From CAWGGS01 sp963822095 (GTDB lineage: Bacteria; Desulfobacterota; Desulfobulbia; Desulfobulbales; Desulfocapsaceae), in the NCBI GenBank assembly GCA_963822095.1, contig CAWGGS010000086.1, positions 1 through 64,000 of the forward strand: a DNA stretch of 64,000 bases. Direction: 5' to 3'. Positions 42,638-52,479 of the stretch are shown piece by piece (within the stretch, counting starts at the first letter, position 1; each line of letters opens with the position of its first letter). Position numbers and translations under genes: made by a program. Below the pieces are notes generated by a model. That model worked only from the letters and a program-made list of their open reading frames with translations. It was not told the DNA's origin and ran no database searches.

Positions 42638-44389
42638 TTACTCCTTCCCCGCATCAATCAAACTCCTCAACACGTCCGGCTCCAATACCTTGTCAAATCG
42701 CACATGTACCGAATATTCATTACCGACCACAGGCTGACTTTTAATGGCCAGTATGGTACCGGTCAGGTTAAGAGACTTGGCAATCATCGATGCCAGCACC
42801 AACCGAATTTTCCTGCCAAAAAGAAGGCGGACATTTTTTTTCTGGGAAATGCGCAGGAAAAATGATATCCCACCAGCTGAAATATCGAAAAGCTCCCCTT
42901 TTGCCCCAACCCCTGTTTCCTTTCCTTCCCTATCAAGAAGTACAGTTGCAACCCGGCCATGGATACGTTCCCGATTAAATATCCTGCGATCTCTGCCCAT
43001 CCTTCTAAAGGGTTCGTGGGAGATTTTGAACCTGATGCAAAAGTCATTCAGCTTCGACTCTAATGATGGAAAATTATCCTGGAATTGTTGCAACTTATCA
43101 AACCGTAGACGGGAAATCTCCGCTCCAAGACTCCGAGCTGTGACGGTCCAGACAGATGATTCGAAGAACGTACCTGCACCGAGAATTTCTCCTTGGCCGA
43201 GGACCTTGACCCGAATATCTTTGCCGTTTTCCTGAAAGAAGAGCTCAACTCTGCCGCTGTTGATAAAATAGAGAGCCGATTGCGGGGAACTCTGTTCAAC
43301 GAAAATTTCCCCATTGGCAAATTTTTTATGCTCCAGGGCATGATAAAGCGTTGCAAATTCATCGAGATCAAGCGCTTCCGACAGAGCCGTCCAAATGGCA
43401 AGAAATTCTTTATCTATGGCAGCAGTCTTCTCATGTTCTATTATCTCCGCAGTCCTTATACTATCGCTTAGAGCCATGGGATCTATCTCCATGAACCAGT
43501 CTCGCAGCTTTTCCGCATCGGAGAACCTCTTAATCTGTGCCGTTGCAGTGATTAACTCCTTCAGCAGCACTTTTGCCTTTTCTCTCTCCCCTCGGACCAG
43601 ACATTCACGAACTTTTTGCTCCTCAACAAGATCCGTGATTGCATTTGTATTTTCAACAGATGTGTTTTCCGCGACCTCCTGTTCGGGCTCTTCCTGAAAA
43701 AATGGAACCGGTCTCGCTATCTCCTCTCTTTTGGAAGCGTTGTCCTCGTTCGAAAGGTCTGTCTCAATCTGCCGGATAGCCATTTCAACTGCAGAGAGGA
43801 TCTCCTCTTTGAGATAGCCCCTATTGACCTGTATATCATTGAGGAGCGGAAGCGCTTTTTCAGAAGGGAAATAGCCCAAGGCTCGACATATATAAAGAAT
43901 AAGACGATCATCCCTTTCTTCATTGAGCCGTATCTGTTTTTCTAAAAGACTCAGCAGGTCTTCAACTACCTCGATATCGATATACGAGACCAGAGTCTTT
44001 ACTATCTGCGGTTTCAACATCTGATGTGACTCTGTTAAAGCCCTTAACAGGACCCTCTTTCTGCTTTCCGGATCCTCAAGCTGCATACGGACCTTTCTAC
44101 AGCCATCCAAAAGCCGGTTTTCGGAAACGGCTGGTCCCACACAGATTAGCAAATACCCAAGGCTCGTTTTAAAAAAATAGAAGCCACCATTTTCAAAAAT
44201 AAACCGTGAAATTTTTGCGCCATTGATAAAGCTGATTGCTTTTTTTATTGTATAAAAACAATTGGCTGAAGACAAGTGTGTGCCTTGGTCAGACTGAAAG
44301 AGAACCTCGCCATATTCAGAGAAAAGGAAGACTCTCTCCACAGAGGTTAAGACTGAAATTTTCTGAAACAGTTTTTCCATATCCGTCAT
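42638..44389 (-). CDS. Cyclic-nucleotide-binding domain plus PilZ domain protein
   Basis: The 583-residue cytosolic protein has an N-terminal alpha/beta region (ISVLTSVERVFLFSEYGEVL) and a helical, HEAT-like middle (LILYICRALGYFPSEKALPL). A cNMP-binding domain lies at about residues 345-450 (KFANGEIFVEQSSPQSALYF, LGQGEILGAGTFFES). A C-terminal PilZ domain follows, with the c-di-GMP loop RDRRIFNRERIH and DISAGG. It probably integrates a cyclic nucleotide or similar ligand with c-di-GMP. The partner is not indicated by neighbours. Confidence 0.83.
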   Translation of the reverse strand: MTDMEKLFQKISVLTSVERVFLFSEYGEVLFQSDQGTHLSSANCFYTIKKAISFINGAKISRFIFENGGFYFFKTSLGYLLICVGPAVSENRLLDGCRKVRMQLEDPESRKRVLLRALTESHQMLKPQIVKTLVSYIDIEVVEDLLSLLEKQIRLNEERDDRLILYICRALGYFPSEKALPLLNDIQVNRGYLKEEILSAVEMAIRQIETDLSNEDNASKREEIARPVPFFQEEPEQEVAENTSVENTNAITDLVEEQKVRECLVRGEREKAKVLLKELITATAQIKRFSDAEKLRDWFMEIDPMALSDSIRTAEIIEHEKTAAIDKEFLAIWTALSEALDLDEFATLYHALEHKKFANGEIFVEQSSPQSALYFINSGRVELFFQENGKDIRVKVLGQGEILGAGTFFESSVWTVTARSLGAEISRLRFDKLQQFQDNFPSLESKLNDFCIRFKISHEPFRRMGRDRRIFNRERIHGRVATVLLDREGKETGVGAKGELFDISAGGISFFLRISQKKNVRLLFGRKIRLVLASMIAKSLNLTGTILAIKSQPVVGNEYSVHVRFDKVLEPDVLRSLIDAGKE

Positions 44390-44607
44390 TGCCTGTCAGG
44401 TATATCGGAAAACGACGACATACCCAATGCAGAGAGTTGATCTCAATGCGTGAACACTAAACTATATTTTTAAAACGGTTGACTGTACAGAAAAATTTGT
44501 GGTTTGATAGTATCAAAGGAGCTCAACATCAGGTTTTCCTTTGTAATTCTGGGGCACAATACTGTTTTATCGATGCAAATGAACACTCATTAGGAGTAGA
44601 GTACATC

Positions 44608-44709
44608 ATGGCCAGAGTGAAACGAGTGGTAGTTCCCGAATATCCCTATTATGTTGTGAAGTGGAAGGTGCGCTCCGCAGATATTCTAAGAATAATTACT
44701 CTGCAATAA
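44608..44709 (+). pseudogene. RAYT transposase N-terminal remnant
   Basis: MARVKRVVVPEYPYYVV corresponds to the typical RAYT start (MARPLRIVVP...YPHHV). The frame ends after 33 codons in unrelated sequence, so only the first strand of the transposase remains. Confidence 0.5.
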
Positions 44710-44792
44710 GGATGGGAAGAAAGATATAAAAAGTCTTTTAAAGATACCCTCAATTTGTATTTTCTTATTTGCCGATAACCCTAAGGATTGCA

Positions 44793-46034
44793 ATGATAAA
44801 ATCAACACATAAGTGCTTCTGTTTGTCAGTCGTCTTCGTACTGCTTTTAATTACGGCCAGTGTGGCATTCGCTTTCGGTACGGTGAATCCGCAGGTTGCA
44901 GTTACTGAATATACACAAACCGATGTTGTGCTGTTGGGAGCATACGTACTGATGGCGCTGGTTTTCTCCTTCCTCTGTTCTATTGCAGAAGCAGTTCTTT
45001 TAAGCATTACACCTTCTTATATTGCAGGATTGCGACAGGAGAGACCGAAACTTGCGGCGCTTTGGAAACGATTGAAGCAGGAGAACCTGGATCAATCGCT
45101 TGCGGCTATACTGACGTTGAACACTATCGCCCATACGATCGGTGCGATTGGTTCCGGGGCCAAAGCCACGATCATATTCGGTAGCACCTGGTTCGGGCTA
45201 TTTTCGGCAATCATGACCTTGATGATCCTGTTCCTTTCCGAAATTATTCCCAAAACGTTAGGTGCCGTGTTCTGGCGAAAGCTGGTGGGGATTACCGCGA
45301 TCTTTGTACGCAGTCTGGTCCTCATCCTTTTTCCTCTGATCTGGATTTCGGAAAGATTAACCAGATTGATTGCCCAACGGAGGGGACTCCATGCTTTTAG
45401 CCGGAAGGAATTTGTCGCTATGGCAATGGTCGGAGAACAAGCCGGGCAGATACGAGAACGTGAATCAGGGATCATCCGTAATCTCTTCCGATTTGAATCA
45501 ATAAAGGCAAAGGATATTATGACACCAAGAACAGTAATTGTTGCGTTCCAGCAGGATATGACAGTTACTGAAGCACTGAACCTCAAGTCGCACACCTCAT
45601 TCTCGCGCCTGCCGCTGTATCGAGAGGGCCTTGATGATATTACGGGTTTTGTCCTGAAAACCGACATGCTGATATCAAAAGCCCATGGTCAAAAAGAGGT
45701 CAAACTTGTGACCCTGAGGCGGGACTTAATGACCGTTGCCGGTGAGATCCCGCTATCAGGTCTGCTGGAATTTTTCCTCGATCATCGGCAACACATTGCT
45801 CTGGTTGTTGATGAATACGGTGGGACTACAGGCATTGTGACCCTCGAGGATGTCGTGGAGACTCTGTTGGGCATGGAAATTGTGGACGAGATGGACAAGG
45901 TAGAAGACATGCAGGCTCTGGCTCGACGGCAATGGGAAAAACGCGCAAGAGCGATCGGCCTTCAAGTCGATACTTTGAAAGAGAAGCCGGCCGAACGAAA
46001 TTCTCCATCAGACACGGACAGTCCAAGCAGTTGA
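44793..46034 (+). CDS. CNNM/CorC-type membrane protein (DUF21 plus CBS pair)
   Basis: The ATG at 44793 has AAGGA 7 bases upstream and gives 413 residues. A signal/anchor helix (LSVVFVLLLITASVAFAFG) is followed by the DUF21 domain of three transmembrane helices (LLGAYVLMALVFSFLCSIAE, LSEIIPKTLG). A CBS pair follows (KDIMTPRTVIVAFQQDMTVT; IALVVDEYGGTTGIVTLEDV). These proteins are Mg2+/Co2+ transport or efflux proteins. It is adjacent to corA on the same strand, 74 bp apart, supporting a magnesium role. Confidence 0.9.
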   Translation: MIKSTHKCFCLSVVFVLLLITASVAFAFGTVNPQVAVTEYTQTDVVLLGAYVLMALVFSFLCSIAEAVLLSITPSYIAGLRQERPKLAALWKRLKQENLDQSLAAILTLNTIAHTIGAIGSGAKATIIFGSTWFGLFSAIMTLMILFLSEIIPKTLGAVFWRKLVGITAIFVRSLVLILFPLIWISERLTRLIAQRRGLHAFSRKEFVAMAMVGEQAGQIRERESGIIRNLFRFESIKAKDIMTPRTVIVAFQQDMTVTEALNLKSHTSFSRLPLYREGLDDITGFVLKTDMLISKAHGQKEVKLVTLRRDLMTVAGEIPLSGLLEFFLDHRQHIALVVDEYGGTTGIVTLEDVVETLLGMEIVDEMDKVEDMQALARRQWEKRARAIGLQVDTLKEKPAERNSPSDTDSPSS

Positions 46035-46108
46035 GTTTGTTGTTATACATAAGCTCATGATGACAAAAGATAATCACACAACACAATCATTTTCCATGAG
46101 AGGATTGT

Positions 46109-47173
46109 ATGGCAAGATTTCTAAAAAATAAAGACGCGGCACTCGGGAAGGCACCTGGTGAACTCATTTTTATCGGTGAACAAAAGGTTCAAGAAACAAC
46201 CCTTCGTGTGATCGATTATGACCGTGACAACTTGAGCGAGCAGGAATTGCAGGACATTAAAGACGGTATACCATATAAGGAAACAGAGACCGTTACTTGG
46301 ATCAACATAAACGGACTGCAAGACACAGAGCTGATCAAGCAGGTAGGCGAAGGTTTTGGGTTGCATGCACTTGTGCTGGACGATATCGTCAACACCGGCC
46401 AACGGCCAAAAATGGAAGAGTACGACGACTATTTGTTTTTTGTTGTCAAAATGATGCGCTATGATGAGGCTGCGGGGTTCATCAAAAGCGAACAATTGAG
46501 CATGATCCTCGGCAAGAGTTTTGTCCTTACCTTCCAGGAACAGCCAGGCGATGTTTTCGAGCCCGTTCGGGACCGGATCAGAAAGCATAAAGGACGAATC
46601 CGTAAGGTGGGAATAGATTATTTGACATATGCTCTGCTGGACACCATCGTCGATAACTATATTTTCATCATCGAACGGCTAGGTGAACAGATCGAAGAGA
46701 TTGAGGACGAAATACTCGATAACCCGAGCCAGGATGTCCTTACCCGTATTAACAATTACAAACGAGAAATGAACTACTTGCGAAAGTCTGTTCGGCCGGC
46801 CAGGGAATTCATGCTGCATCTTTCCAGGCTTGATTCGAATCTGATCAAGGACGAAACCACCCCCTTTTTGAAGGATCTTCTGGATCTCGCCAGCCAAGCG
46901 GTGGAAGTCATAGACACCTACCGGGAAATGCTCTCCGATCACCTCAATATTTACAACACCGGAGTGAATAACCGGCTCAATGAAATAATGAAAGTTCTGA
47001 CTATATTTTCAGCTATTTTTATTCCGCTTACTTTTATCGCCGGAATCTACGGTACCAACTTCGAATATCTTCCGGAACTGCATTACCGCTACAGTTATTT
47101 TATCATGTGGGGTGTTTTCCTTACCGTATTCTTGGCAATGCTAAGGTTTTTCAGGAGAAGGCACTGGTTGTAA
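46109..47173 (+). CDS. corA: CorA-family divalent-cation channel with GTN instead of GMN
   Basis: The 354-residue protein has the CorA plan: a large cytosolic domain, a long stalk helix and two C-terminal transmembrane helices (ILTIFSAIFIPLTFIAGI and YFIMWGVFLTVFLAMLRFF), ending in basic FRRRHWL. The signature loop reads YGTNFEYLPEL, so the usual Gly-Met-Asn selectivity motif is Gly-Thr-Asn (codons 47051-47059). CorA conducts Mg2+ and Co2+; changes in this motif can alter ion preference. GAGAGGA precedes the ATG. Confidence 0.94.
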   Translation: MARFLKNKDAALGKAPGELIFIGEQKVQETTLRVIDYDRDNLSEQELQDIKDGIPYKETETVTWININGLQDTELIKQVGEGFGLHALVLDDIVNTGQRPKMEEYDDYLFFVVKMMRYDEAAGFIKSEQLSMILGKSFVLTFQEQPGDVFEPVRDRIRKHKGRIRKVGIDYLTYALLDTIVDNYIFIIERLGEQIEEIEDEILDNPSQDVLTRINNYKREMNYLRKSVRPAREFMLHLSRLDSNLIKDETTPFLKDLLDLASQAVEVIDTYREMLSDHLNIYNTGVNNRLNEIMKVLTIFSAIFIPLTFIAGIYGTNFEYLPELHYRYSYFIMWGVFLTVFLAMLRFFRRRHWL

Positions 47174-47258
47174 CCACTGACCGGGGAAGCCAAAAGGATA
47201 GGCGAGATAGCACAGATGAGGCTTTACAGGACACGAGCTTGTTAAGGAGTATGAGTAA

Positions 47259-47609
47259 ATGAACGGTCACAACCAGTATCTACCCACCGAGCTTTTTTCA
47301 AAAAAACTGGAAAAAGTGAGACACTCTGACCCTCCTGGGTACAAACGTATTCGACAGGTTGTGGAACGACTGATCGAAGAGCCGGAAGATGCAGATGGCA
47401 AAATGCATGGGATCTATCAGGGACGGTACAAAAAATATGTTGGTAGACGCGAATACCGGGTTATTTACTATTGGTGCAAATTATGTAGAAAAGAAAACCG
47501 TCGGATGGAAAAGGAATGCGATGATTGCATAACAATTCCAGACAATAGCGTTATCTTCTTTGATCTTTACCATAAAAACGAAATGAAAAAGTTCAAAAAA
47601 AACACATAA
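47259..47609 (+). CDS. RelE/ParE-like small protein with cysteine cluster
   Basis: The 116-residue protein has a RelE-type core (MHGIYQGRYKKYVGRREYRV then VIFFDLYHKNEMKKF) with an inserted cysteine segment (WCKLCRKENRRMEKECDDC) that could bind zinc. No antitoxin-like partner gene is adjacent, so it may be a solitary RelE relative rather than a toxin. A good ribosome-binding site (AAGGAG) is present. The assignment is by pattern. Confidence 0.65.
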   Translation: MNGHNQYLPTELFSKKLEKVRHSDPPGYKRIRQVVERLIEEPEDADGKMHGIYQGRYKKYVGRREYRVIYYWCKLCRKENRRMEKECDDCITIPDNSVIFFDLYHKNEMKKFKKNT

Positions 47610-47654
47610 CAAGATAGTTTTCTTGCAATACACTCCCTGAATCAGCAGCTGAAC

Positions 47655-47668
47655 ATTAGCGGTAATCA
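47655..47668. repeat. Solitary copy of the small element's end
   Basis: CTGAACATTAGCGGTAATCA (47650-47669) matches CTGAACATTAGTGGTAATCA at the right end of the 21885-22055 element. Only one end is present. Confidence 0.45.
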
Positions 47669-47684
47669 GATTTGAAATTCTCCC

Positions 47685-49313
47685 TTACCAATTCCGTCGT
47701 AGGGGAGGCCTATGTGGAGCCTCGTCTGCGGTAATAAATCCGTCATTATTTTTATCAAATCGGGAAAATTGATCCCGGGGACCATCGAATTCCGAACGCG
47801 AAACCATGTTGTCTCCATTCCTGTCGAATCGAGCTATAAAACGGGACCCATTACTGTCGCGGGTCGGTCGGATCCCCGAATGTCCTTGATGGGCTCCGTA
47901 CCCCCTGCGTGCCATGGGCTGCCTTTCTCCGCCAGATGAAGGTCTCTGCATCATCCGCATGTTTCCTTGACCCTGTTGCCCCGTATCTTTAGTATACCGC
48001 ACCTTGCCGGGATAGGTATCCGGATTTTGCTGTGGGGTTCCCGAGGCTTTGGACACATGACCGCCGCGCACCAGCCGGACAAAATTATTAATCCGAAGGG
48101 CGTCTCCCTGGGGAGCATTGCTCAGACCGGGAGTGCCGACCTTGGGATCGCTGCGCTGGGCGCCCGCACCGTGGACATCCATAATCCTGCCGTGCATTGA
48201 TCCTATTGCCCTGCCGAAACAGACATAGACGGCCGACATTCTCGGACCATCCAGGTGGGTGGTTGAGGTCCAGTAATAGGGATAGTCTTTTTCCCCGGCC
48301 TCGTTGATTATGGCTGTTGACTGGAAAATCGGGGCAATGGCGGCCGAGTCTGTGGTATCGGGGGAACGGCTGTAATCGACCAGATACTGCAGTTCTTTGG
48401 CATCGGGCAGACGCCAGTCGCTATACCCGGCATACTTATAGTTTTCTGCATAGCTGAGAGCTTCCTCCCAGCTCATTGCCTACCCCGAATCACTCTGCAT
48501 CCACGTCATGCCTGTTGCTTCATCGGTTATGGTGCCGTCATTGTTATCGATGAAATGATTGGTTCCATAATGAGGGCCGCGGACATACCGGACGTAGTAT
48601 TTCTTCTCACCCCTGGGGCCACGCGATACACCGTTTGGGTAGCCCTTGATCCTGCCATCGGCAAAATTGACACCGAATAGCGTTGGATTCCCATTCATGG
48701 TGGTGCTGACATATCGGGTTGCGGAAAGCCACTGGGCATCCATAAATCGCTCCCCTTTACTCACGAGTCCGTATCGAAAGTCAAAATAGTCGGTATTGAT
48801 GTAGGGAACGGCATCCGATGGAACCCCATCACTCCCGGTCAAATCCCGGGTGCCTGTACGACCATTGTAGTTCATAAGAGAATACAATTCCTTGATGTTG
48901 GGTACCCGCCAGTCGTTATATTCCCCAAGTGACATTTCTTTAGCCGTCTCTTGCGCTTCCTCGAGACTCGATTTATCTGGGTCAACCCCCTGGGACCACA
49001 TAAGGCCGGTAACCATGTCGGTTACAGTTCCATCCCCGTTATCACGATAGACCTGAAGGTTGCCGATATAATTGCCGTCCTGCCCATAAAACGGTTCACC
49101 CTCTTTGGGGCAGGAGATTGTTGTAGAGTTATCGTAGCACTGCTTCTGACCCGTATCAACAATCGGCTGACTCGCTTCACCAAAGACCCCGACCGGGGAA
49201 GCTATTGTGATAGAGAGAAGCGACAGGATCGTCAGGAATCGCCGGGTATTCCGACTTCGCCACCTGCAATTCCCGGCACTCGTTTCAGCTGCTCTTTCTG
49301 TTTGATTTATCAT
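47685..49313 (-). pseudogene. DUF1566 double-domain secreted protein split by in-frame TAG
   Basis: Two consecutive open frames (49313-48480 and 48476-47685) lie in the same reading frame, separated only by TAG (48482-48480) and one Ala codon. Joined, they give 542 codons: a signal peptide, a DUF1566 domain (NDWRVPNIKELYSLM), a second one (MTWMQSDSG, stop, AMSWEEAL, then SDWRLPDAKELQYLV) and two C-terminal EF-hands (DRNGDNMVSRSE, DKNNDGFITADE). The stop replaces what is usually Lys (AAG to TAG). It is either a recent nonsense mutation or a recoded amber codon. Confidence 0.8.
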
Positions 49314-49620
49314 GCTATCCTCCTGGGTTTAGCCGGATTCTCACGATCATCGAATCGGGGAGAAATCTTAACTTCTTGTCTTCTTAAGTCCTTTAACCCG
49401 CTCTCTTGTGAATTGGAGGATAGTGGAAAATAGTGTATGAAAAATGAAAGAAATTTGAAGAAATTATGAAGAAACGAGTCACCCCCCTTGGCACCTTTTT
49501 GGACAGCCACATAAATCTCCAGTGGTCACACTGGTACATCATTGCAGGAAAGTGATATATCCCATGGGCATCTCCCTCCTTTTGAGATAATTTTTTATCA
49601 GTCTGTCCTTATTATATTTT
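49314..49620. other. Non-coding gap upstream of the DUF1566 gene
   Basis: It should hold the DUF1566 promoter. I see no further structure. Confidence 0.35.
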
Positions 49621-49621
49621 C

Positions 49622-49886
49622 GGCTCATCCGGATTAATCCTACTTTTAAAAGGCTGAAATTAGTGAGATGGTGAAATTCATCGCTTCCAGACACTGCTCT
49701 CCGGCCTTATCGCCTGTACATCACGACTGACAGAGACAGGCCGTCCCTGGCCTGCTGTCAGTTGCGGATGTCCTGTCCGCAACCCTGCGGGCCTTTGTGA
49801 GTCCCAGGCGGGCCTCCGCGATGCGACCTCCAGCTATAAATTTTCCCTCCCGCGCTATAGAAGGGTACGCTCAATTCGGAAGAGCC
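49622..49886. mobile_element. MITE-like element, copy 2 (265 bp)
   Basis: It is similar over its length to 27257-27523, including CTCCGGCCTTATCGCCTGT, CAGTTGCGGATGTCCTGTCC and GTCCCAGGCGGGCCTCCGCG. The ends (GGCTCATCCG left; CGGAAGAGCC right) are inverted repeats. The flanks ATATTTTC and ATATTTCC match at 7 of 8 positions, again suggesting an AT-rich 8-bp duplication. No gene is inside. Confidence 0.78.
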
Positions 49887-50450
49887 ATATTTCCTATTGA
49901 TTTTCCTAAGAGTTCCACAAACTGACCTAATTATGGGATACGTCGGGAGGAAAAGTTGTTGTCAATAGTTGAGTGTTGATTTTGTTTAAAGGAATTGAGA
50001 AGATTTCTTTCCCTATCCCACGAGCCTAACGCAAGAAAAGACTCTCAACAGTTTTAACTTGCTGTGATTTCTTTTGCGAGAATGAACGGTCTGTGAGATG
50101 AAATTCAATAGACTCCAGCAGGTAACTGCCCCCCAATAAGAAAGGGATATGGCAGTCATGATTTTTTAAAATTATTTGCCACAATGACCTGTGAAAATAA
50201 CGACAGATCAAATATATTCCTAACCATATTATGCTTGCCGAATCCAGTCAATCACTTTATTATTAAAGGATCTAGTGAAATTCCTACCTATACGTGCAAC
50301 CCAGATAATTGAATTATGGGGGCTATAAACAACCCAAAAAGGAGACACTGTTAAGCCGGGTCGCCCTGCGAATGCAGAATAAGAATTCTCACAATACTCA
50401 GGGGTTCCACCCGGGATATTGGGTTAAAATTCAACAGAAGGAGACCTTTT
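49887..50450. other. Non-coding stretch
   Basis: No gene or repeat can be supported here. It ends with a ribosome-binding site (AAGGAG) for the PLD-family gene. Confidence 0.4.
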
Positions 50451-52127
50451 ATGCGAGCGACAGACAGCCGTGACGGTTTGACCGCCCTTGCCATAGCAGG
50501 CAACCATGTTGTTCTATTAGGCTGGGATCTTGCTGAAACAACCATCAAAACCCAAGGCATTCTTGGTTTTGGTATCCAACGGAAACGGCATAGCGACGGG
50601 GAAGTAATCTGGCTCACCGGAATGAAAACCTTTCAAAGTGTTGTTGCACATCCCGAACCCGGAGTCCCCGTCTCCACTTTTAGGCACCCCATCCAATCAT
50701 TCCAATGGGCAGACTACAGTGTAGCTCCCGGCCAGACCTACACCTATCACATTGTTGCCATGTGTGCTCCGGTCCATTCGCTGGTTCAGGGGGCATCCGT
50801 AACACTCCAGGTGACCACCGAACTGGTAGATCAAGGTAGGCATGCGGTATTCTTTAATCGTGGGTCGATCGCCTCCCAGGAGTATGCCAGGAGATTCCAT
50901 CAGGCCACTCCGGATGAAGTCGGCCAGGCAGCCTATGACTGGCTGTCGAGGGGATTGTTGGAGGGATTGGAGCGATTTATAGGCCAGGCTGATGCCGGGG
51001 ACGAACTGCATGGGGCCTTTTTCGAATTTAAAAATTCCCGAGTTTACCAGGCATTGAAAGCAGCGAAAAAGCGCGGAGTCAAGATCAAGGTTCTCTATGA
51101 TGGTGACTCCCAAAGGGAATCCAACGAAAAACATCTGGCAGACAGCGGAATCAAGTCCCTGACCAAGGCCAGAACCCGCTCCGGCAGCTTCGCCCACAAT
51201 AAATTCTTTGTCTGGCGCAGGCAGAGTGTTTCAAAAGAGGTGTGGACCGGATCGACAAATTTAAGTCAGAACGGAATCTTCGGCCATTCCAATAACGCTC
51301 ATATCATACGCGACCCCCATATAGCTGAACAGTATGAACGCTATTGGCAATTGTTGAACAAGGATCTTACGAGAAAGCCGACGGCCAAGGGGGTCGAACT
51401 CCTGACTGCCGCTCCACCGGTTTCCTGGATTGAAGATGCTTCTGCCGTATTTTCTCCACGTCTTTCGCTGGAGGCCCTTGACTGGTATGCTAACCTTGCC
51501 GAAGGGACGCAACGGGGGCTTTTCGCCACCTTCGCTTTCGGGATGAATAAACGTTTCGTATCGGTATATGACCAACCGGACAACGTCCTCCGCTACGCCC
51601 TGATGGAGAAAAAAGGCAACGGTCGGCAGTATAAAGCCCAAGCCAAGGAAATCGATCGTATCCGCAAACATCCGAATGTCACCATCTCCATCGGTAATCA
51701 TATTCAACTCAATGCCTTTGATCGCTGGCTCCGCGAAATCGATCGAGTGGTGACAGAGGCACATGTCCTCTATATCCACACAAAGTATATGCTTATCGAC
51801 CCGCTGGGCGATACCCCGATGGTTATTGTCGGATCGGCTAATTTTTCAGAGGCATCCACCAATACCAACGACGAAAACATGTTGGTGATCCGGGGAAATA
51901 AAGTTGTGGCTGATGTTTACCTGGGTGAATTCATGCGCCTCTTTACCCATTATTCTTTCAGGGAATCGCTCACCTTCAAAGGATCCATGACCGATCAAAA
52001 GGCATTGGTTAGAAAATACCTGAGGGAAAGTCCCGACTGGGTCGACGGCGCAGATGGCACAAAATCCGGCTACTTTGTGCCAGGCAGCGACCGGGCTCTC
52101 CGGAGATTGTATTTTTCAGGACAATGA
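50451..52127 (+). CDS. Phospholipase D-family protein
   Basis: The 558-residue protein carries an N-terminal beta-rich (fibronectin-like) domain (about residues 1-125: DGLTALAIAGNHVVLLGWDL, APGQTYTYHIVAMC). Two PLD catalytic halves follow: HNKFFVWRRQ with WTGSTNLSQNG, and HTKYMLIDP with VIVGSANFSEAS. No signal peptide is clear. PLD proteins hydrolyse or transfer phosphodiester groups in lipids or nucleic acids. The substrate is unknown. It converges on the cyo operon with a 24-bp gap. Confidence 0.86.
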   Translation: MRATDSRDGLTALAIAGNHVVLLGWDLAETTIKTQGILGFGIQRKRHSDGEVIWLTGMKTFQSVVAHPEPGVPVSTFRHPIQSFQWADYSVAPGQTYTYHIVAMCAPVHSLVQGASVTLQVTTELVDQGRHAVFFNRGSIASQEYARRFHQATPDEVGQAAYDWLSRGLLEGLERFIGQADAGDELHGAFFEFKNSRVYQALKAAKKRGVKIKVLYDGDSQRESNEKHLADSGIKSLTKARTRSGSFAHNKFFVWRRQSVSKEVWTGSTNLSQNGIFGHSNNAHIIRDPHIAEQYERYWQLLNKDLTRKPTAKGVELLTAAPPVSWIEDASAVFSPRLSLEALDWYANLAEGTQRGLFATFAFGMNKRFVSVYDQPDNVLRYALMEKKGNGRQYKAQAKEIDRIRKHPNVTISIGNHIQLNAFDRWLREIDRVVTEAHVLYIHTKYMLIDPLGDTPMVIVGSANFSEASTNTNDENMLVIRGNKVVADVYLGEFMRLFTHYSFRESLTFKGSMTDQKALVRKYLRESPDWVDGADGTKSGYFVPGSDRALRRLYFSGQ

Positions 52128-52151
52128 AGTTGGTGAGGAAAAAACAATTTC

Positions 52152-52478
52152 TCACATCATCCGATAATCCAGGTTGGACATGATCCAGAGGGTGCCGACG
52201 ACAAAAAGCAAAATAATCAGGACGGTGAAGATCATGGCCAGCAGATTCCATCGCGACGATGACGAGGTATCAAGGTGCAGAAAATAATGCAGATGTACTA
52301 AAATCTGGGCGATCGCGGCGCCGAAAATGGCAACAAAAGTGACCGGGCGGGATAATGCTCCGCTCATGACCGCCCCAAAGGCCACAACGGTCAGGACGAT
52401 TGAGAGAATAAAACCGATACCGTAAGATCTATAACTTCCCCGGCTCGCACCGGTGCTGTCGATATTCATTTGCGTCAT
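52152..52478 (-). CDS. cyoD: Cytochrome o ubiquinol oxidase subunit IV
   Basis: The 108-residue protein has three transmembrane helices (IGFILSIVLTVVAFGAVMSG; VTFVAIFGAAIAQILVHLHY; LLAMIFTVLIILLFVVGTLW) with the family's VHLHYFLHL motif. It is the last gene of the minus-strand cyoABCD operon, 1 bp from cyoC. It supports assembly of the proton-pumping quinol oxidase complex. Confidence 0.94.
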   Translation of the reverse strand: MTQMNIDSTGASRGSYRSYGIGFILSIVLTVVAFGAVMSGALSRPVTFVAIFGAAIAQILVHLHYFLHLDTSSSSRWNLLAMIFTVLIILLFVVGTLWIMSNLDYRMM

Positions 52479-52479
52479 T

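Noticed and set aside
47259..47609. Toxin-antitoxin pair
   Set aside because: No antitoxin-like gene lies on either side; a RelE-like fold alone does not make a TA module.
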